In this document: positions 21,937-32,484 of the stretch, one piece after another
How the letters are laid out: each line of letters begins with the position of its first letter
Position numbering within the stretch: position 1 is the first letter of the stretch
Assembly: GCF_008831285.2 (NCBI RefSeq)
Contig: NW_022204507.1
Coordinates: 2,210,314 to 2,274,313, forward strand
Direction: 5' to 3'
DNA from: Nymphaea colorata
Taxonomy: Eukaryota > Streptophyta > Magnoliopsida > Nymphaeales > Nymphaeaceae
Length of the DNA: 64,000 bases
Notes under the pieces: model-generated
Databases searched by the model: none
Told to the model about the DNA's origin: nothing
Seen by the model: the letters and a program-made list of their open reading frames with translations, nothing else
Program-made: the position numbers and the translations under genes

Positions 21937-22927
21937 TAGTGCTGCACAATGAGTCGAGCCACTTGGGCTTGACTCGAACTCCCCGGAAAGACTCAACTCA
22001 TTTATAAATGAGTCGAGTTCGAGTTGCAAGAACTCGACTCGTTATTTGAAATAAACTGAATCGTACAAACCGGTTCGTGAAACCGGTTCACCGGTTTAGG
22101 GTTAAAACGAAAGAAAATCTTCTGGTCTTGAATCTCTTCATCTTTTCTTCTGGCTGGTCTCCCGCTTCACGATTTCTTGTCTTCCTTCTTACGTCGACCA
22201 CGATGGCCAACAGACGAGGTCACGAGAGATGACCAAGGTCCACAGTACCACCCTTCGCCTTCAGTCGTCCATGTTTCATTTGGAAGGGGAAGGCCGAAGG
22301 GGTGAAGCTGCAAAGCACCGAAGGGCAATCACCAAGCGTGGCAGCTGGCAGCCAGCAGCGGAGTAGCCGGCAAGGCGGCGGGCGGCAGGTGCTTCTTCTT
22401 CTTCTTGAATCATTTCTTGTTTTGAAGGGTTTTCATTTTTTTTCCCTTTTTCATCGCTTTTGCCTCATGCTTCTTGGTCTGATTTTTGTGCTGAAGAACA
22501 GAAGAAGCATCTGGATCTCACTTGCATGGTCGGTGCCGCGTGACCTTGGTCCCAGACTCCCGGTTATGGTTTATCTTCTCCCTTGTTTTTTTTTCATTTG
22601 TTTATTGCTTTTGTTTTTGTTGTGGCTTCCAAATGAGTTCATATTGGGGTGGATGGAGGAGTTTGGCTTCTGTTGTTGAATCTTGTGGTGTTTGTCGAAT
22701 CTTGTGGTGTTTTTTAATGACTGTTTATTTTGTTATCACTGATCGTACATTTGTTGTTCTCATTTTCTTGTTTTGTTGTTTTCACATTGTGTAATGATGG
22801 AGGATTTGGCTTCTGTTCTTTTTTTGTTGTTCATGAGAACACTGAACAAGTTAAGCGAGTCGAGATCGAGCTCGACTTTGTGTAATCGAGTCGAGCTCGA
22901 GCTCGACTCGGCTCGTGTGCAGGCCAA
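21937..22927. mobile_element. hAT-type non-autonomous element, 991 bp
   Basis: Begins TAGTGCTGCACAATGAGTCG and ends GGCTCGTGTGCAGGCCAA, so the termini are inverted (TAGTGCTGCACA against TTGGCCTGCACA). Both ends carry GAGTCGAGCTCGAG arms. It is flanked by an exact 8-bp target duplication AGCATTCC at 21929-21936 and 22928-22935. It belongs to the same family as 11925-12358 but holds about 800 bp of extra interior, including an ACCGGTT-rich patch at about 22065-22100. A 125-codon interior frame at 22302 has no recognisable domain and I do not treat it as a gene. Confidence 0.88.
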
Positions 22928-22935
22928 AGCATTCC

Positions 22936-23440
22936 ACCCCATTCTGCAATGTGTTCAATGATAGTGTGTTGTCCTGCTCTTTGGGCAGCTGGCTTAGAGT
23001 TAGTTAGGCAACGGGTGATGAGAAAGGAAGCTACACGAGTTTCAAAGAGAGAGAGAGTTAGAGGATGAAGGTGGAATATAAGTTTGTAGTTGGTTGTTCC
23101 ATCATTTGACAGGAAGTCAAAGCTTCCATGCAATCTTGTCTATCTGAGACATGGGGTCTGCTTTCTTCGGTGTTTCATGGTGCTGCATGCCCCACCGAGC
23201 TTCAACTTGTTCATTGGTGATTTTTTTTTACAGCACAAGAATTTGATGCCCCAAATACTCGTAAAGGACATTGGCTGCCTATCAGCCTCATTCATCTGTT
23301 TCGTTTAAAGTTATTGATTTTGCATTAGTAAAACATATTATGAAATGAAAATTTTATTAGAACGTGCTCCCAAATTTTAAACAATTTCACATGTTTTATT
23401 TATTTCAAACATCTTACACCAGTCTCAAACGGTTAGACAT
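22936..23440. other. Spacer; no supported gene
   Basis: The minus strand has a 100-codon frame (23133-22831) running into the hAT-type element. Outside the element it reads RVASFLITRCLTNSKPAAQR. I do not recognise it, and the sequence across the target duplication does not extend it convincingly. Confidence 0.35.
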
Positions 23441-23447
23441 TACTTAT

Positions 23448-23520
23448 TTATATATATATATATTTATTTATGTAGTCACACATACAGGACACCCCCGCTA
23501 CGCACACACACACACACATA
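23448..23520. repeat. TA and CA microsatellites
   Basis: A TATATA run at about 23450-23475 and an ACACAC run at about 23505-23520. Confidence 0.85.
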
Positions 23521-23657
23521 ATATTATAGGAACACACCCTTGCAACATACACACATATATAGATACCCTTGACCTAGTCCCATGCTTTTCAAATTTGCTA
23601 TGCCTGACCCCGTTGCCCCACACCTGCACTGGTACCTGCACACTGTGACTTGGTGCT

Positions 23658-24162
23658 TGTTACTTCGAAGGTTGATGTGCATGTGGCCTACCTGCACTTG
23701 CACCTACACACATGTGCCTTGGTTCGTGTTTCTTAGAAGGCTGATGTGCGTGTGCCCCACCTGAACTTCCACCTCCATCCGTGTGACTTTGTTTCTTAGA
23801 AGGCTGCTTAGAAGACTGATGAACACTTGCCCCAGCCCCACCTGTACTTGCACCTGCTTCGGTATTACTTGGTTCATGTTTCTCAAAAGTCTTCTTGGAA
23901 GGCTGATCTGCAACTTTGGTAGGACGTGGAGGTGGAGGTGTGGGTGGAGGAGGAGTTGGTTGTTGACCACTTTCCTGCAACAGGTAATATCACATTTGAA
24001 CACTTTTGGGAGCAGAAATTCTGTTAAGGAAAAAAAGAAATGAAGTTTTGCATACTTTAGGTCCATCGTATTTCATTTCTATCGTAATTGTACCTGCAGT
24101 TCTCCTTGTTCGGTCTCCATTAGAGAGAGCAATAACCAAGTCTTATTTCAAGTCAATGATTG
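23658..24162 (-). pseudogene. Exon candidates with Pro/His/Ser-rich repetitive C-terminus
   Basis: The terminal exon starts at 23974 after a clean acceptor (CCTGTTGCAG|GAAAGTGG) and ends at a TAA near 23658. It reads ESGQQPTPPPPTPPPPRPTK and then imperfect repeats built on HQPSKKHEP and GAS.GG units. An upstream exon candidate at 24162-24094 (TTTTGCAG|CA, ending GCAG|GTACAA) reads IIDLK, stop, DLVIALSNGDRTRRTAG. Phase does not join the two directly, so a small middle exon or an indel is needed. The low-complexity C-terminus suggests a disordered protein. Family unknown; the internal stop argues for a pseudogene. Confidence 0.42.
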
Positions 24163-24463
24163 CTGCAAAACATGTGAGCAATAAGCATATCAAAATCTTG
24201 TAGGTAGTCCTATTGTTTGCTACAAAAATGACCTGCCTGCACGTCGTCTTCTTGTGTTCCTATGAAACACAACATACAAAACAGAACAAACATACACTAA
24301 TCCAGCACTTGTTTGTACAAGTGGTCACAAGGCATGACACAAGGCAGCAAAGATTGAGCACACGACAAAAAATCTTTAAGCACACTTGAAAGCCTTTCTC
24401 ACACACTTTTGGCTGACCCAAAGGGCCATATATATATACATGACAAAAAAAACTGAAAATAAG

Positions 24464-24540
24464 TGACATGACTCTTGGTGATTCCACTATAGCCATAATT
24501 GACATGACTCTTGGTGATTCCACTATGGTTATAATTGACA
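24464..24540. repeat. 36-bp tandem repeat, about 2.1 copies
   Basis: The unit TGACATGACTCTTGGTGATT plus 16 bases starts at 24464 and again at 24500. A third partial copy begins at 24536. Confidence 0.9.
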
Positions 24541-25400
24541 TATGCATTAAAAACAAAAACTAAAATTAAAATAGGCAAGGTGAAGGGGCACTTGTCATAC
24601 GATGGAATTATTGGGGAACCCAAAAGTTGAACCCTTCACCTTCTTCATAAAAACAGCTGCACACGTTTTTAATTTTTTGCATTAACTTTCATCACATATT
24701 CCCCATTGTGCATAGGAGGGCAAGTGTTCTATTAATTTGCTTTTGCTTTTGAAAGTGTTCTTGAGCACCCGAAAATGTGGATCTCATGTCAGCATTCTAA
24801 TCTTCAAATTTTGCATGTTTAAAAATTGGGTTTCCAGTGGAAATTAGCTATTGGAGAATCTGTAACCATCTGGCTTGATAGTGAGATCATATTTGGCCCC
24901 CATTGCTTTCACTGGCTATAAGATCATCCAGTGAACAAGACTATGAATCAAAAGGAGTATTTTCCTCATGTTTGCAGAAGTTTGAGAATAGGAGTTTCAC
25001 AAGTACCACACCCCAAATCATTATCTTTTTCAAATATTTAAAATTTTGTCCTGCACATGACCTACAAAGGATATGAATATTTGGGAAATCCTGGACACTT
25101 GTCAGTTTGCCAAATCAATTTTTGACGCATATTTCTTTCAATTGCATAAATATGCGATTGAGATATCAGAGATTGGTTTTTGGTTCATTTTTTTAGCACA
25201 CATTGTACTCCAAGCCTATTGTGAAATTCTGATGCTCACCCTCAATTACATGATGTCTGAAATGAGCCAATATCAAATAAGACACACTTTAGGGGATGTG
25301 GCATAGGCAGACGAGCCATAAGAGCTAGGCAGGTGGATAAAGGTTCCAAATCCCTGCCCATCCTGGAGACTGGGGAAGGAACCATTTTATGGACTTCAGA
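24541..25400. other. Intergenic up to the gap
   Basis: No exon-like frames or element termini recognised. Confidence 0.5.
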
Positions 25401-25500
25401 NNNNNNNNNNNNNNNNNNNNNNNNNNNNNNNNNNNNNNNNNNNNNNNNNNNNNNNNNNNNNNNNNNNNNNNNNNNNNNNNNNNNNNNNNNNNNNNNNNNN
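25401..25500. other. Assembly gap (100 N)
   Basis: Exactly 100 N, the usual placeholder for a scaffold gap of unknown size. Frames and repeats should not be read across it. Confidence 0.99.
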
Positions 25501-25798
25501 GAAAAAATCACACTTTGTACTACACTCTCCCTGGGCCTTTTTTTATTAATATTGATACCTATAAAATAGACGAAAATATCGAAGAAATGGTCAAAAAGAT
25601 GTGGCCCATAAAAATCTTTCTATTCAGGTATTTTCTTCTTATTAGGGTAAAATTGTCTTTTTCATACTTAAAAACAGTGGGTCATGTGCCTGTAGGTAAT
25701 TGTATAAATATAAATGGTTGCTTGTAACTTTTCAGAAGAAAAATGCATCAAACCTAATCGGTCTCATTAATTATTTTTCCGGTCTAATTTGTCTAGCA

Positions 25799-25830
25799 AC
25801 ATATATATATATGTGTGTGTGTGTGTGTGT
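25799..25830. repeat. (AT)n(GT)n microsatellite
   Basis: ATATATATAT followed by about nine GT dinucleotides. Confidence 0.95.
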
Positions 25831-25858
25831 AAAGTGGTGCACGGATTGATGAGTTTGA

Positions 25859-26392
25859 TTCAATGACGGTAGGAAGGTATTCATACTCCACCCCATATAC
25901 TGCATTATTCGTTCATTACAAAAGAATCTCATCTTATGCTGATGTACCATCTGGGGCTCTTCTCAATGACAAACTGTCCTTTATTACAGCATCATACTAC
26001 TAATGGTATCAGCTTGGTTTTGAATTGAAATAACATTTTTGTATCCAATGACGTGGATGTCAAAAGAAAAAACATAGAGCAGAAAGAAAACCCAACTCCT
26101 AGGTTGGACCACTAATCATTTGTTTGTTGGCAACTTCTTCCTAAATATGCTCAAGTGTTATTCCGTACACTAAAGGCATGATCATGTTTAAAGTACAATA
26201 ACTAGAACTATGTACAAGACAATCTTGGGCATCTAAGCCTTTTGTTACGAGAAACATTACTAAAAATAAATTGATATTCAAAAACTTTTCAGATCGTCCT
26301 CTAGAGGTTCTTTTATAAGGTGAGATTCTTTATACATAACAAATGATGCAGTATACAAGGTGGAGTATGAATACCTTCCTCCCGTCATTGTA
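25859..26392. repeat. Inverted-repeat structure with LTR/primer-site-like interior
   Basis: The left arm (about 25862-25935) contains GGAAGGTATTCATACTCCAC, then TATACTGCAT and AAGAATCTCA. The right arm (about 26318-26392) carries the same words in reverse complement, over about 75 bases with roughly 80 percent identity by eye. At 26003-26015 the plus strand reads TGGTATCAGCTTGG, close to the initiator-Met primer site TGGTATCAGAGC. A plausible reading is two opposed copies of one LTR end. No coding sequence is present. Confidence 0.65.
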
Positions 26393-26741
26393 TATATACA
26401 AGAAAATCTCTTGTCGAGTGAACCAAATTGACTTCAGACTTTGATTCTTTCGAGCAATTTCTCTACATACCTTCAACTCTTGCAACCTTTCCACAGAAAA
26501 TAGACAGCGCTCGCCACCATCATCTCTAATGAGTATGTTGTTTAAATAAACCAAAGTAATGTTTTTTTCTGATTTTGGCGCCAGAAAAAAAATGGATTTT
26601 TTGCTCTTGTTTTTAATTTCTGACATGATTTTTGTTGATATAATATGTTAGATTATTTTTGCCATAAATTAAGCTTCACTATGCATCGCTAAGCAACACA
26701 TTGCATCACCAACTTAGTGCATTGCTTCGCCTTGTTATACT

Positions 26742-27035
26742 TCACAACAAATCAGCAGTTTCACCATTTAGGTCCTTCTCAACGATCTCCTCTTGGGGAT
26801 CTAGAACAAAAGAGCTATCAAAGACAGAAGATGAAGACGACTGCAGGCCATCATTGATTGCATCAGTTTGCTGTGTTCTCCCTTGAACAAAACCAGCTTG
26901 ATTTGCGATTGAGATTGCAAAGACGTTGATGACAATGTGGTGCCATGCTCCCCTGTAGTCTGTCTAGATGTATTTTCATCCATTCTGCAAAGAAATCAGA
27001 ATGAGAACTAAAACCACCAGAATCATTATCGCCAA
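26742..27035 (-). pseudogene. Frameshifted 3'-terminal exon of an unidentified gene
   Basis: After an acceptor-like TTTCATACAG the minus strand reads GIGDNDSGGFSSHSDFFAEW, shifts frame to MDENTSRQTTGEHGTTLSST and SLQSQSQ, then shifts again to QAGFVQGRTQQTDAINDGLQ, SSSSSVFDSSFVLDPQEEIV and EKDLNGETADLL with a TGA at 26744-26742. The three pieces join smoothly as one Ser/Gln-rich, acidic C-terminus of the kind common in plant nuclear regulators. An alternative acceptor TTTCTTTGCAG|AATGG at 26985 would remove the first shift. Family unknown. Confidence 0.45.
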
Positions 27036-27079
27036 TACCTGTATGAAAGCTACTCCACTGCACCTACTCTACTCCATTG

Positions 27080-28360
27080 GATACTGTAAATATAAACAGT
27101 ATCAAATGTTTTAATCAACATCTATGCACAATTCATAAATGCTCAACCATACTCATTGGATATATATGAGAATTTCACTATAAAGTATACAACAGTAGAT
27201 AAAACACATACATATTCCCATCAGTGATAAAACATATACAAGTATTCAGAAGAGCTTCAACGTTAAATACAAAGCCAAGTGCATGTGTAGAGTATCCATA
27301 GAAGCAAGTACATATGTAGCTTCATGTACGCATCCACCATAACAAAAAGAAGCTCAACAAAATCAAATCTGCCCCTTGCACCACCTTCGAACAAGACATC
27401 ATAGTATGTCGGGGCTTCATCTTTGAACAAGACGTCATAACAGCTGATGAACTGAAAATGAAAATACATACATGTCTAATGGCAAGCATAAGGGCATAGC
27501 AAGTGCTGAACTAGAAATCAGTAATGACACTGACGACAGAAAATTCCAAAGATATTATCACAAACATAAGATTTAGTTGTTAAATTATGCAGTTACTAAA
27601 TGAATAATATTCAAAATAATGGAAGAAAGCAATTGACTTGCTGCTTTCAATGTCTACATCAAAAATTGTAATGCAGTTTACATTAAAGTATGTAAACTAA
27701 CAACTACTCTGAGTATGCATCAACAGTAATGAAGAATGTCAAAGAGAGGGATCCATCTCAGCCATCTAGTTAAAAAGAAACATACATAATCGAGGCATTC
27801 TAATTCCAAAATACACAAATGTTTGGCATGGCATGCAGAAATGCAGTCTGAGATCTTCCTCGGGTTGTCTTCCTTTAAAAGTAATCAACGGTGTTTGCCC
27901 ATGGGGTACCATCTCTTTGAAACTTTTTTATTCTAGAAGATACAGGTATGTCTTTTAGGCTTTTAGCAGTCCTTTCAGACAGCAAAAACATAAACTGCAT
28001 TATGCAGATAAAGATACCATGCATAAGCCATTCCATGATGTTTCATGAAGCCTTATGCTTTCTTGAATCAAACTGAACTCCCCTGTGGCAACATTCTATG
28101 AAGGGGATTTGCTGATCAACTTGCAATAAAACAAAAAAGTAGGAATCAACTTGTTGATCATGTTTGCCATAAATTAAGGAGAGTTCTCCCGCAGTTCCCA
28201 ACTTGCTGATCATGCCTTAACTAAGAATCCTCCCAAGACCGTTATATTTCATCTAGCCTGAATCCAATCGAGTCGAATCAAATCACTGAGTTCAAAAATC
28301 TAAACTATTTGATGCAAATGTTAAAGACACAAGAAAATGCAAAATGAAGTGAATGTGCAC
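27080..28360. other. Possible intronic/intergenic sequence
   Basis: A minus-strand frame at 27445-27380, preceded by an acceptor-like CATTTTCAG, reads CYDVLFKDEAPTYYDVLFEG. It contains a small internal duplication (YDVLF twice). It could be an upstream exon of the 26742-27035 gene, but phase cannot be checked. Nothing else is recognised. Confidence 0.3.
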
Positions 28361-28674
28361 TTTCCTTTATTATGGCCCATACCCAGCAACCAACTTAAAA
28401 GAGTTAGAAGCGTAAGAAAATCAATTTCATGCTGGTATCCGAAACACCCATTACTAATCTGTGCGTGGAGAGAAAAAGAGATTGGGAGATATCTGTACTT
28501 GGGAAGGATGCACTACCCATTACTAATAGTTTATGGAGAGAGAGAGAGATCTGTACTTGGGAAACATGACCTTCCTTTATGGTCTATAATGACAGCCAAC
28601 TTAAAAGAATTAGAAGCATAGCAGAAAAGCAAATTCATGCTAATATCTTGAAGACACCCATTACTAATATGTGT
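28361..28674. repeat. Imperfect duplication, about 210 bp period
   Basis: The stretch at 28361-28466 (CCTTTATTATGGCCCATACC, CCAACTTAAAAGAGTTAGAAGC, ACACCCATTACTAAT) recurs at about 28571-28674 with substitutions (CCAACTTAAAAGAATTAGAAGC, ACACCCATTACTAAT). A related partial copy of the ACCCATTACTAAT block lies between them at about 28515. Confidence 0.8.
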
Positions 28675-29139
28675 GGTGTGTGTGTGAGATTAGAGAGAGA
28701 GAGAGGCCTTCTGTTTTACTAAGAAATGATTATGATCTCTGCAAGGTATCACTCATTCCAGATGTTTAGTGAAAGGAAAAAGGAACATAGAAAGCTTTAG
28801 TCTATATTGTGAATAAGATTGGGTTTATCCGAGCATTAGATATTTGAGTTGGGGAACAACTAAATTTATTAGTTTTACTGAGGATTTGCTCAACGTTTTT
28901 TCTACTCTTTCTCTAAAGTTGTCATCAAATCAAATTTAATTTTCTTGAGAATTTATTTTATGGGCATTGGAAAAAATGATGGAAGTTATTAATACCCTAT
29001 GATGTATGCATGTGCATGTATTATTTACAATACATTGATATGCATGTGAACTTTTCTAAAAGATAGTGCATGGTTATGTTGCATGCCATGAAAGAGATGT
29101 CACTTATGGGTTGTTCAGCGATTGAGTCTTATCTTATAG

Positions 29140-29715
29140 GGCAGAGGTAGCTATGAAGATCGTTCTGATATACTCCGTCTTATTGTAGACCTTGTGGAGG
29201 CAAGCTGATATGCTGACAACCCTGAATGGAGGTTAACATGATTCTTAACCTTAAAGTGAAATTTAACTAGCTTAGCAATGGCCACTTCTCATGAAAAGCT
29301 CTTAGTTCAATTGTGAATAGTTTTAGTCATTTATCCTATCTAAGCTTCATTTTCTCTCCAGTGTTGGTGAACAAGTTGCCAAAGATATTCAACTCTTAGA
29401 TTCTATTGCTGAAAAACAAACACAGATATTTTCTAAGAGTGCAAGCTGTTTCCAGCAGATCTTCAGATCCAATCGCTGTATCCTCTGTAAGTGTTTACCT
29501 ATAAACACTGGAATGAGTTCATAAGTATACTTGTGGTTTCTTTTGTATGCACTGTCTGCTGTGTATCTAAAACATTTTCCTATTCAGTAAATAAGAAAAT
29601 AGTAAAATCTTTTGTTTGGAACAACACCAACATCAAAAGAATGGCTTTCTCTTCAGAAATGAGAGATTCCATCCATAGGACAGAAGAGGGGCAGAGCTTG
29701 ATGAGTCTGTTCTAG
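29140..29715 (+). pseudogene. Three-exon gene fragment, unidentified
   Basis: Exon 1 (29140-29231; acceptor CTTATAG|GGC, donor GGAG|GTTAAC) reads GRGSYEDRSDILRLIVDLVE, AS, stop, YADNPEW. Exon 2 (29362-29486; acceptor TTCTCTCCAG, donor CTCT|GTAAGT) reads VGEQVAKDIQLLDSIAEKQT, QIFSKSASCFQQIFRSNR and CIL. Exon 3 (29588-29715; acceptor TTTTCCTATTCAG) reads NKKIVKSFVWNNTNIKRMAF and ends SLMSLF at a TAG. All splice phases agree (2 to 1, then 1 to 2). The only defect is a TGA at 29206-29208, one transition from CGA. Exon 3 is less certain than exons 1 and 2. I do not recognise the family; no upstream exons were found. Confidence 0.5.
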
Positions 29716-30219
29716 CTCCAAGCTTTTTCAAAGAAAAAGACAGGAACATTCAATTGTTGAGCTAAATGATAGGCACGAGTTAAGAAGTTAATGCATTTGC
29801 AAAGAAACCAGTCAACAACTAAATGTACAAACTTAACAAAATCGATCTCTGCGACAAGAAACCCTCACAAAAGAAAAAGGGGATAGAGAAACAGACTGGA
29901 CTTTCTATATGGAAGGCACCGGGAAAAAAAATTCTTTCACAGTAGAAGCGAAAATAGAAAGAAGGATTTCCAAAAATTCAGCGAGAAACGGAAAAAAAAA
30001 TTAAATACTATTCACCATTCATGTTCAAACACTAACCTTTCCATGAAAACCTTGCAGATCTGCTCACAGAGTAACAATCGAGCCCAAAATTGTTGCTGCA
30101 GAGAGGAAGAGACAGATTCCTGCGCTATGGTAACAGGCGAGCCAAAATCAGTGTTTCCTAAACATGGAAGCCGCTGCACAAACGACAAATAAAGGACTGA
30201 GGGCTCTTTTCAGCAAGGG
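29716..30219. other. Intergenic, nothing recognised
   Basis: A-rich sequence following the three-exon fragment. No gene or element termini. Confidence 0.5.
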
Positions 30220-30360
30220 CGAGAGAGACGAGGTGGGGATCAGGAGAGTGAGAGGGCGAGAGAGAGACGAGGGAGCAGGAGAGTGAGAGGGCGAGAGAGA
30301 CGACGAGGGAGCAGGAGAGTGAGAGGGTGAGAGGGACGACGACCAGCAGGCAGGACAGAG
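30220..30360. repeat. Minisatellite, GAGAGGGCGAGAG units
   Basis: About three imperfect units of 40-45 bp built on GAGGGCGAGAGAGACGA and GGGAGCAGGAGAGTGA. A minus-strand frame through it encodes a Ser/Pro/Leu repeat (SLSPSHSPAPS) that I take as a by-product of the repeat. Confidence 0.85.
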
Positions 30361-30419
30361 GCAACGGAGGCAGCTGCGGGCCTGCGGCAGGAGGGAGAGG
30401 GAGGCGATGCGTGGGTGCC

Positions 30420-31050
30420 CTACAAGGCAGAAAAATAACACGGGCAAAATGTTTCCACCTTTCATGGTGGAAACATTTTCCGAAAAAAAATTTCCGGAAA
30501 CGTGTTTAACGGTCATAATTTTCATTCCACCTTGATGGAAGGAGAAAAATTTTGAATATTTGAAATTTTCTCCATGGCTACAGGATATTTCCAAGCCATC
30601 AAATGGCCCCTAGAGTTTTTTCTGGAACCCCAATCTCTGTTCTGTGATTCTTCTTGCCATTTTCTTTTGTCATATTTAGGAATGCCTAATTTTGAAGCAT
30701 ATTAAGAAATATTCCAAGCTTTTCGACTTTTAAGAACCAAAAGCCGAACTGATGATTCCCTATGCAATCCATCTCCTGTAGTTCATAGAGGTAGGTTTCC
30801 AAGATAAGGATAGGTATACTCTCTATGACTGCCTTTCCAACCACTTTATACGGCAACCATCTACATTATCCATTTATACATGAGTGGGATTTTTTATACA
30901 CCCTTTTTTGCATTGGGGGCATTTGTTTGATCTAAATATGAATTAGTCCACATTTTGCACATAAATAAACATGTATAAACATTTAATGGGGTAACCTTTT
31001 TCATCAAATAGAAGACTCTTTTTTTTTTGTTTTCTATTAGTTCATACATT
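30420..31050. other. MITE-like end and spacer
   Basis: Sequence at about 30430-30612 (GGTGGAAACATTTTCCG, AAATTTCCGGAAACGTG, ending CCATCAAATGGCCCC) looks like one terminus of a MITE, but I found no matching opposite terminus or target duplication. The remainder is featureless. Confidence 0.35.
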
Positions 31051-31051
31051 G

Positions 31052-31181
31052 TTGAAGAGAAACAAAAGGGCGTGAGATAATGAAATAATAACTCCTGCAC
31101 ATATTATAGAAGAGAAATAGAAGGAAGTGAGATAATGAAATAACAACATTATTTCATATACTTCTATTTCTCATATTTTTA
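31052..31181. repeat. Tandem/inverted GAGATAATGAAATAA repeats
   Basis: The unit GAAGAGAAA....GTGAGATAATGAAATAA occurs at about 31052-31090 and 31109-31144. The second copy is followed by its approximate reverse complement (TTATTTCATATACTTCTATT, TCTCAT) to 31176, so a hairpin of about 30 bp stem is possible. Related TTATCTCATTATTTCAT words recur at about 33870-33900, on the far side of the next two features. Confidence 0.6.
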
Positions 31182-31290
31182 TATACACACTTTGTTATTT
31201 TAATGTCTTTTATATGTTCGTTTATCTATGGCTCTATATATGTTGTTATTTCAGTACTTTATACGTGTTTTTTTGCTTCTTGTAGATCAA

Positions 31291-32470
31291 TGATGTCTAC
31301 TTTAATTAATACGGAAGAATATGACACTGAATATCAATTGTTCGATGCCAAATTGGGTAAAGTTGACATACACAGTACACCAAATCTGGAGAACTTTGAA
31401 AACGTTGAATGATAGAAGTGTGATGTTTTGGTAGAATGGAAAGAGGATGAAGTTGTCATTGTAGCATAATGTATGTCACATGAGGTGGAGCAGGTTGTGG
31501 AGAAGGAGAAGGAAGGCGTGAAAGAAAATAAGGACGAGGAGGTGGCGAAAACGAATGGACAGGCCATAGAGTAAGTAATGCAGGGGTCAGGAATTTGAGC
31601 AAGAGGGGTGGTGGAAAAAAAGAGACAAGCTACAGAGACAAACAACACAAGGGATAGGGCATTTGAGCAAGAGAAGGTAGCAGAAACAAAGGGACAGGAT
31701 GTAGAAACAAAGAATGCAAGGGAGAAAGAATTTGAACACCAAGTGGTGTCAGAAATGAAGGGCCAGGCCACAGAGACAAGGAATGGAGGGGAGATGGAAC
31801 CTCAACAGAAGGAGTTGGCAGAAGAGGAGTGACTTCTGGAGCTAGAGAATGCAGAAAAGAAAGAAATGGGGAGTAGAATCCACTGCTTGATGAACTAGAG
31901 GGATTAGTGTTAGATGCGCATATTGTACCTGCACTAAAAATTAGAGTTTCTAAGCGAAGGAGGAAGCCTGATTCAAATTTAGAGGTGGCGAAGATAGTTG
32001 GGAAGAAAAGGAGGCAATTGTGTGACGTCAATGTAGTAATGTATGTTGTTTATTGAGGTATTTGAATTAAATTTTGGTACTAGATAATATCTTTGACACT
32101 GGTATTTCTATTGCACAAATGCAGGCACTGCCAATGGCATTCAGTCATTGATTGATATGAAGTTCAGTCAGACTCTCAAAAGCAGAGATTGGAGAGAATG
32201 CAAGTCTTGTTCTATGGCGCAATGGAACTCCAATTGGGGCCTTTGTACACCATGGCACAGAAGTGGAATTCTCAGACAAACGCATTTGTGTTTGATGGAT
32301 TTGAGATGATGACCACCCTAGAAGATGTTGTTAGGCTGCCGCATTTGAGAACACATGAAAACCTAGGCTTGGGATGTTCAGGTACAGCTTGATAGGGAAG
32401 AGCAATGACTTTTTATGGTTGACAGATTTGAGTTTAAGAAAGTTGTGGCCTTTGGAGGAAAGTCGATGTC
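31291..32470 (+). pseudogene. Plant mobile domain (PMD) pseudogene
   Basis: The first coding stretch begins at ATG 31291 (MSTLINTEEYDTEYQLFDAK) and stops at 31412. A following acidic stretch (31600-31832) has repeats of the form ETKN.R..EFE and V.E.KGQ. A basic patch at about 31945-32020 (RVSKRRRKP, GKKRRQLCDV) resembles a nuclear localisation signal. After an intron-like segment ending ACAAATGCAG at about 32124, the frame 32189-32392 reads FYGAMELQLGPLYTMAQKWN and FVFDGFEMMTTLEDVVRLPH, matching the aminotransferase-like plant mobile domain found in plant transposons and MAIN-like proteins. Several stops show decay. Confidence 0.55.
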
Positions 32471-32484
32471 ATCATTTGTTTGAG

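Noticed and set aside
22302-22679. 125-codon frame inside the 991-bp hAT-type element
   Set aside because: Strongly hydrophobic, T/G-rich composition, no domain, and located in a non-autonomous element; more likely a chance frame than a gene.
30148-30594. 148-codon minus-strand frame with SLSPSHSPAPS repeats
   Set aside because: The repeats are the translation of a GA-rich minisatellite; no domain on either side.
31334-32031. Long minus-strand frames opposite the PMD pseudogene
   Set aside because: They are antisense shadows of the acidic repeat region and have only low-complexity Ser/Pro/Leu content.
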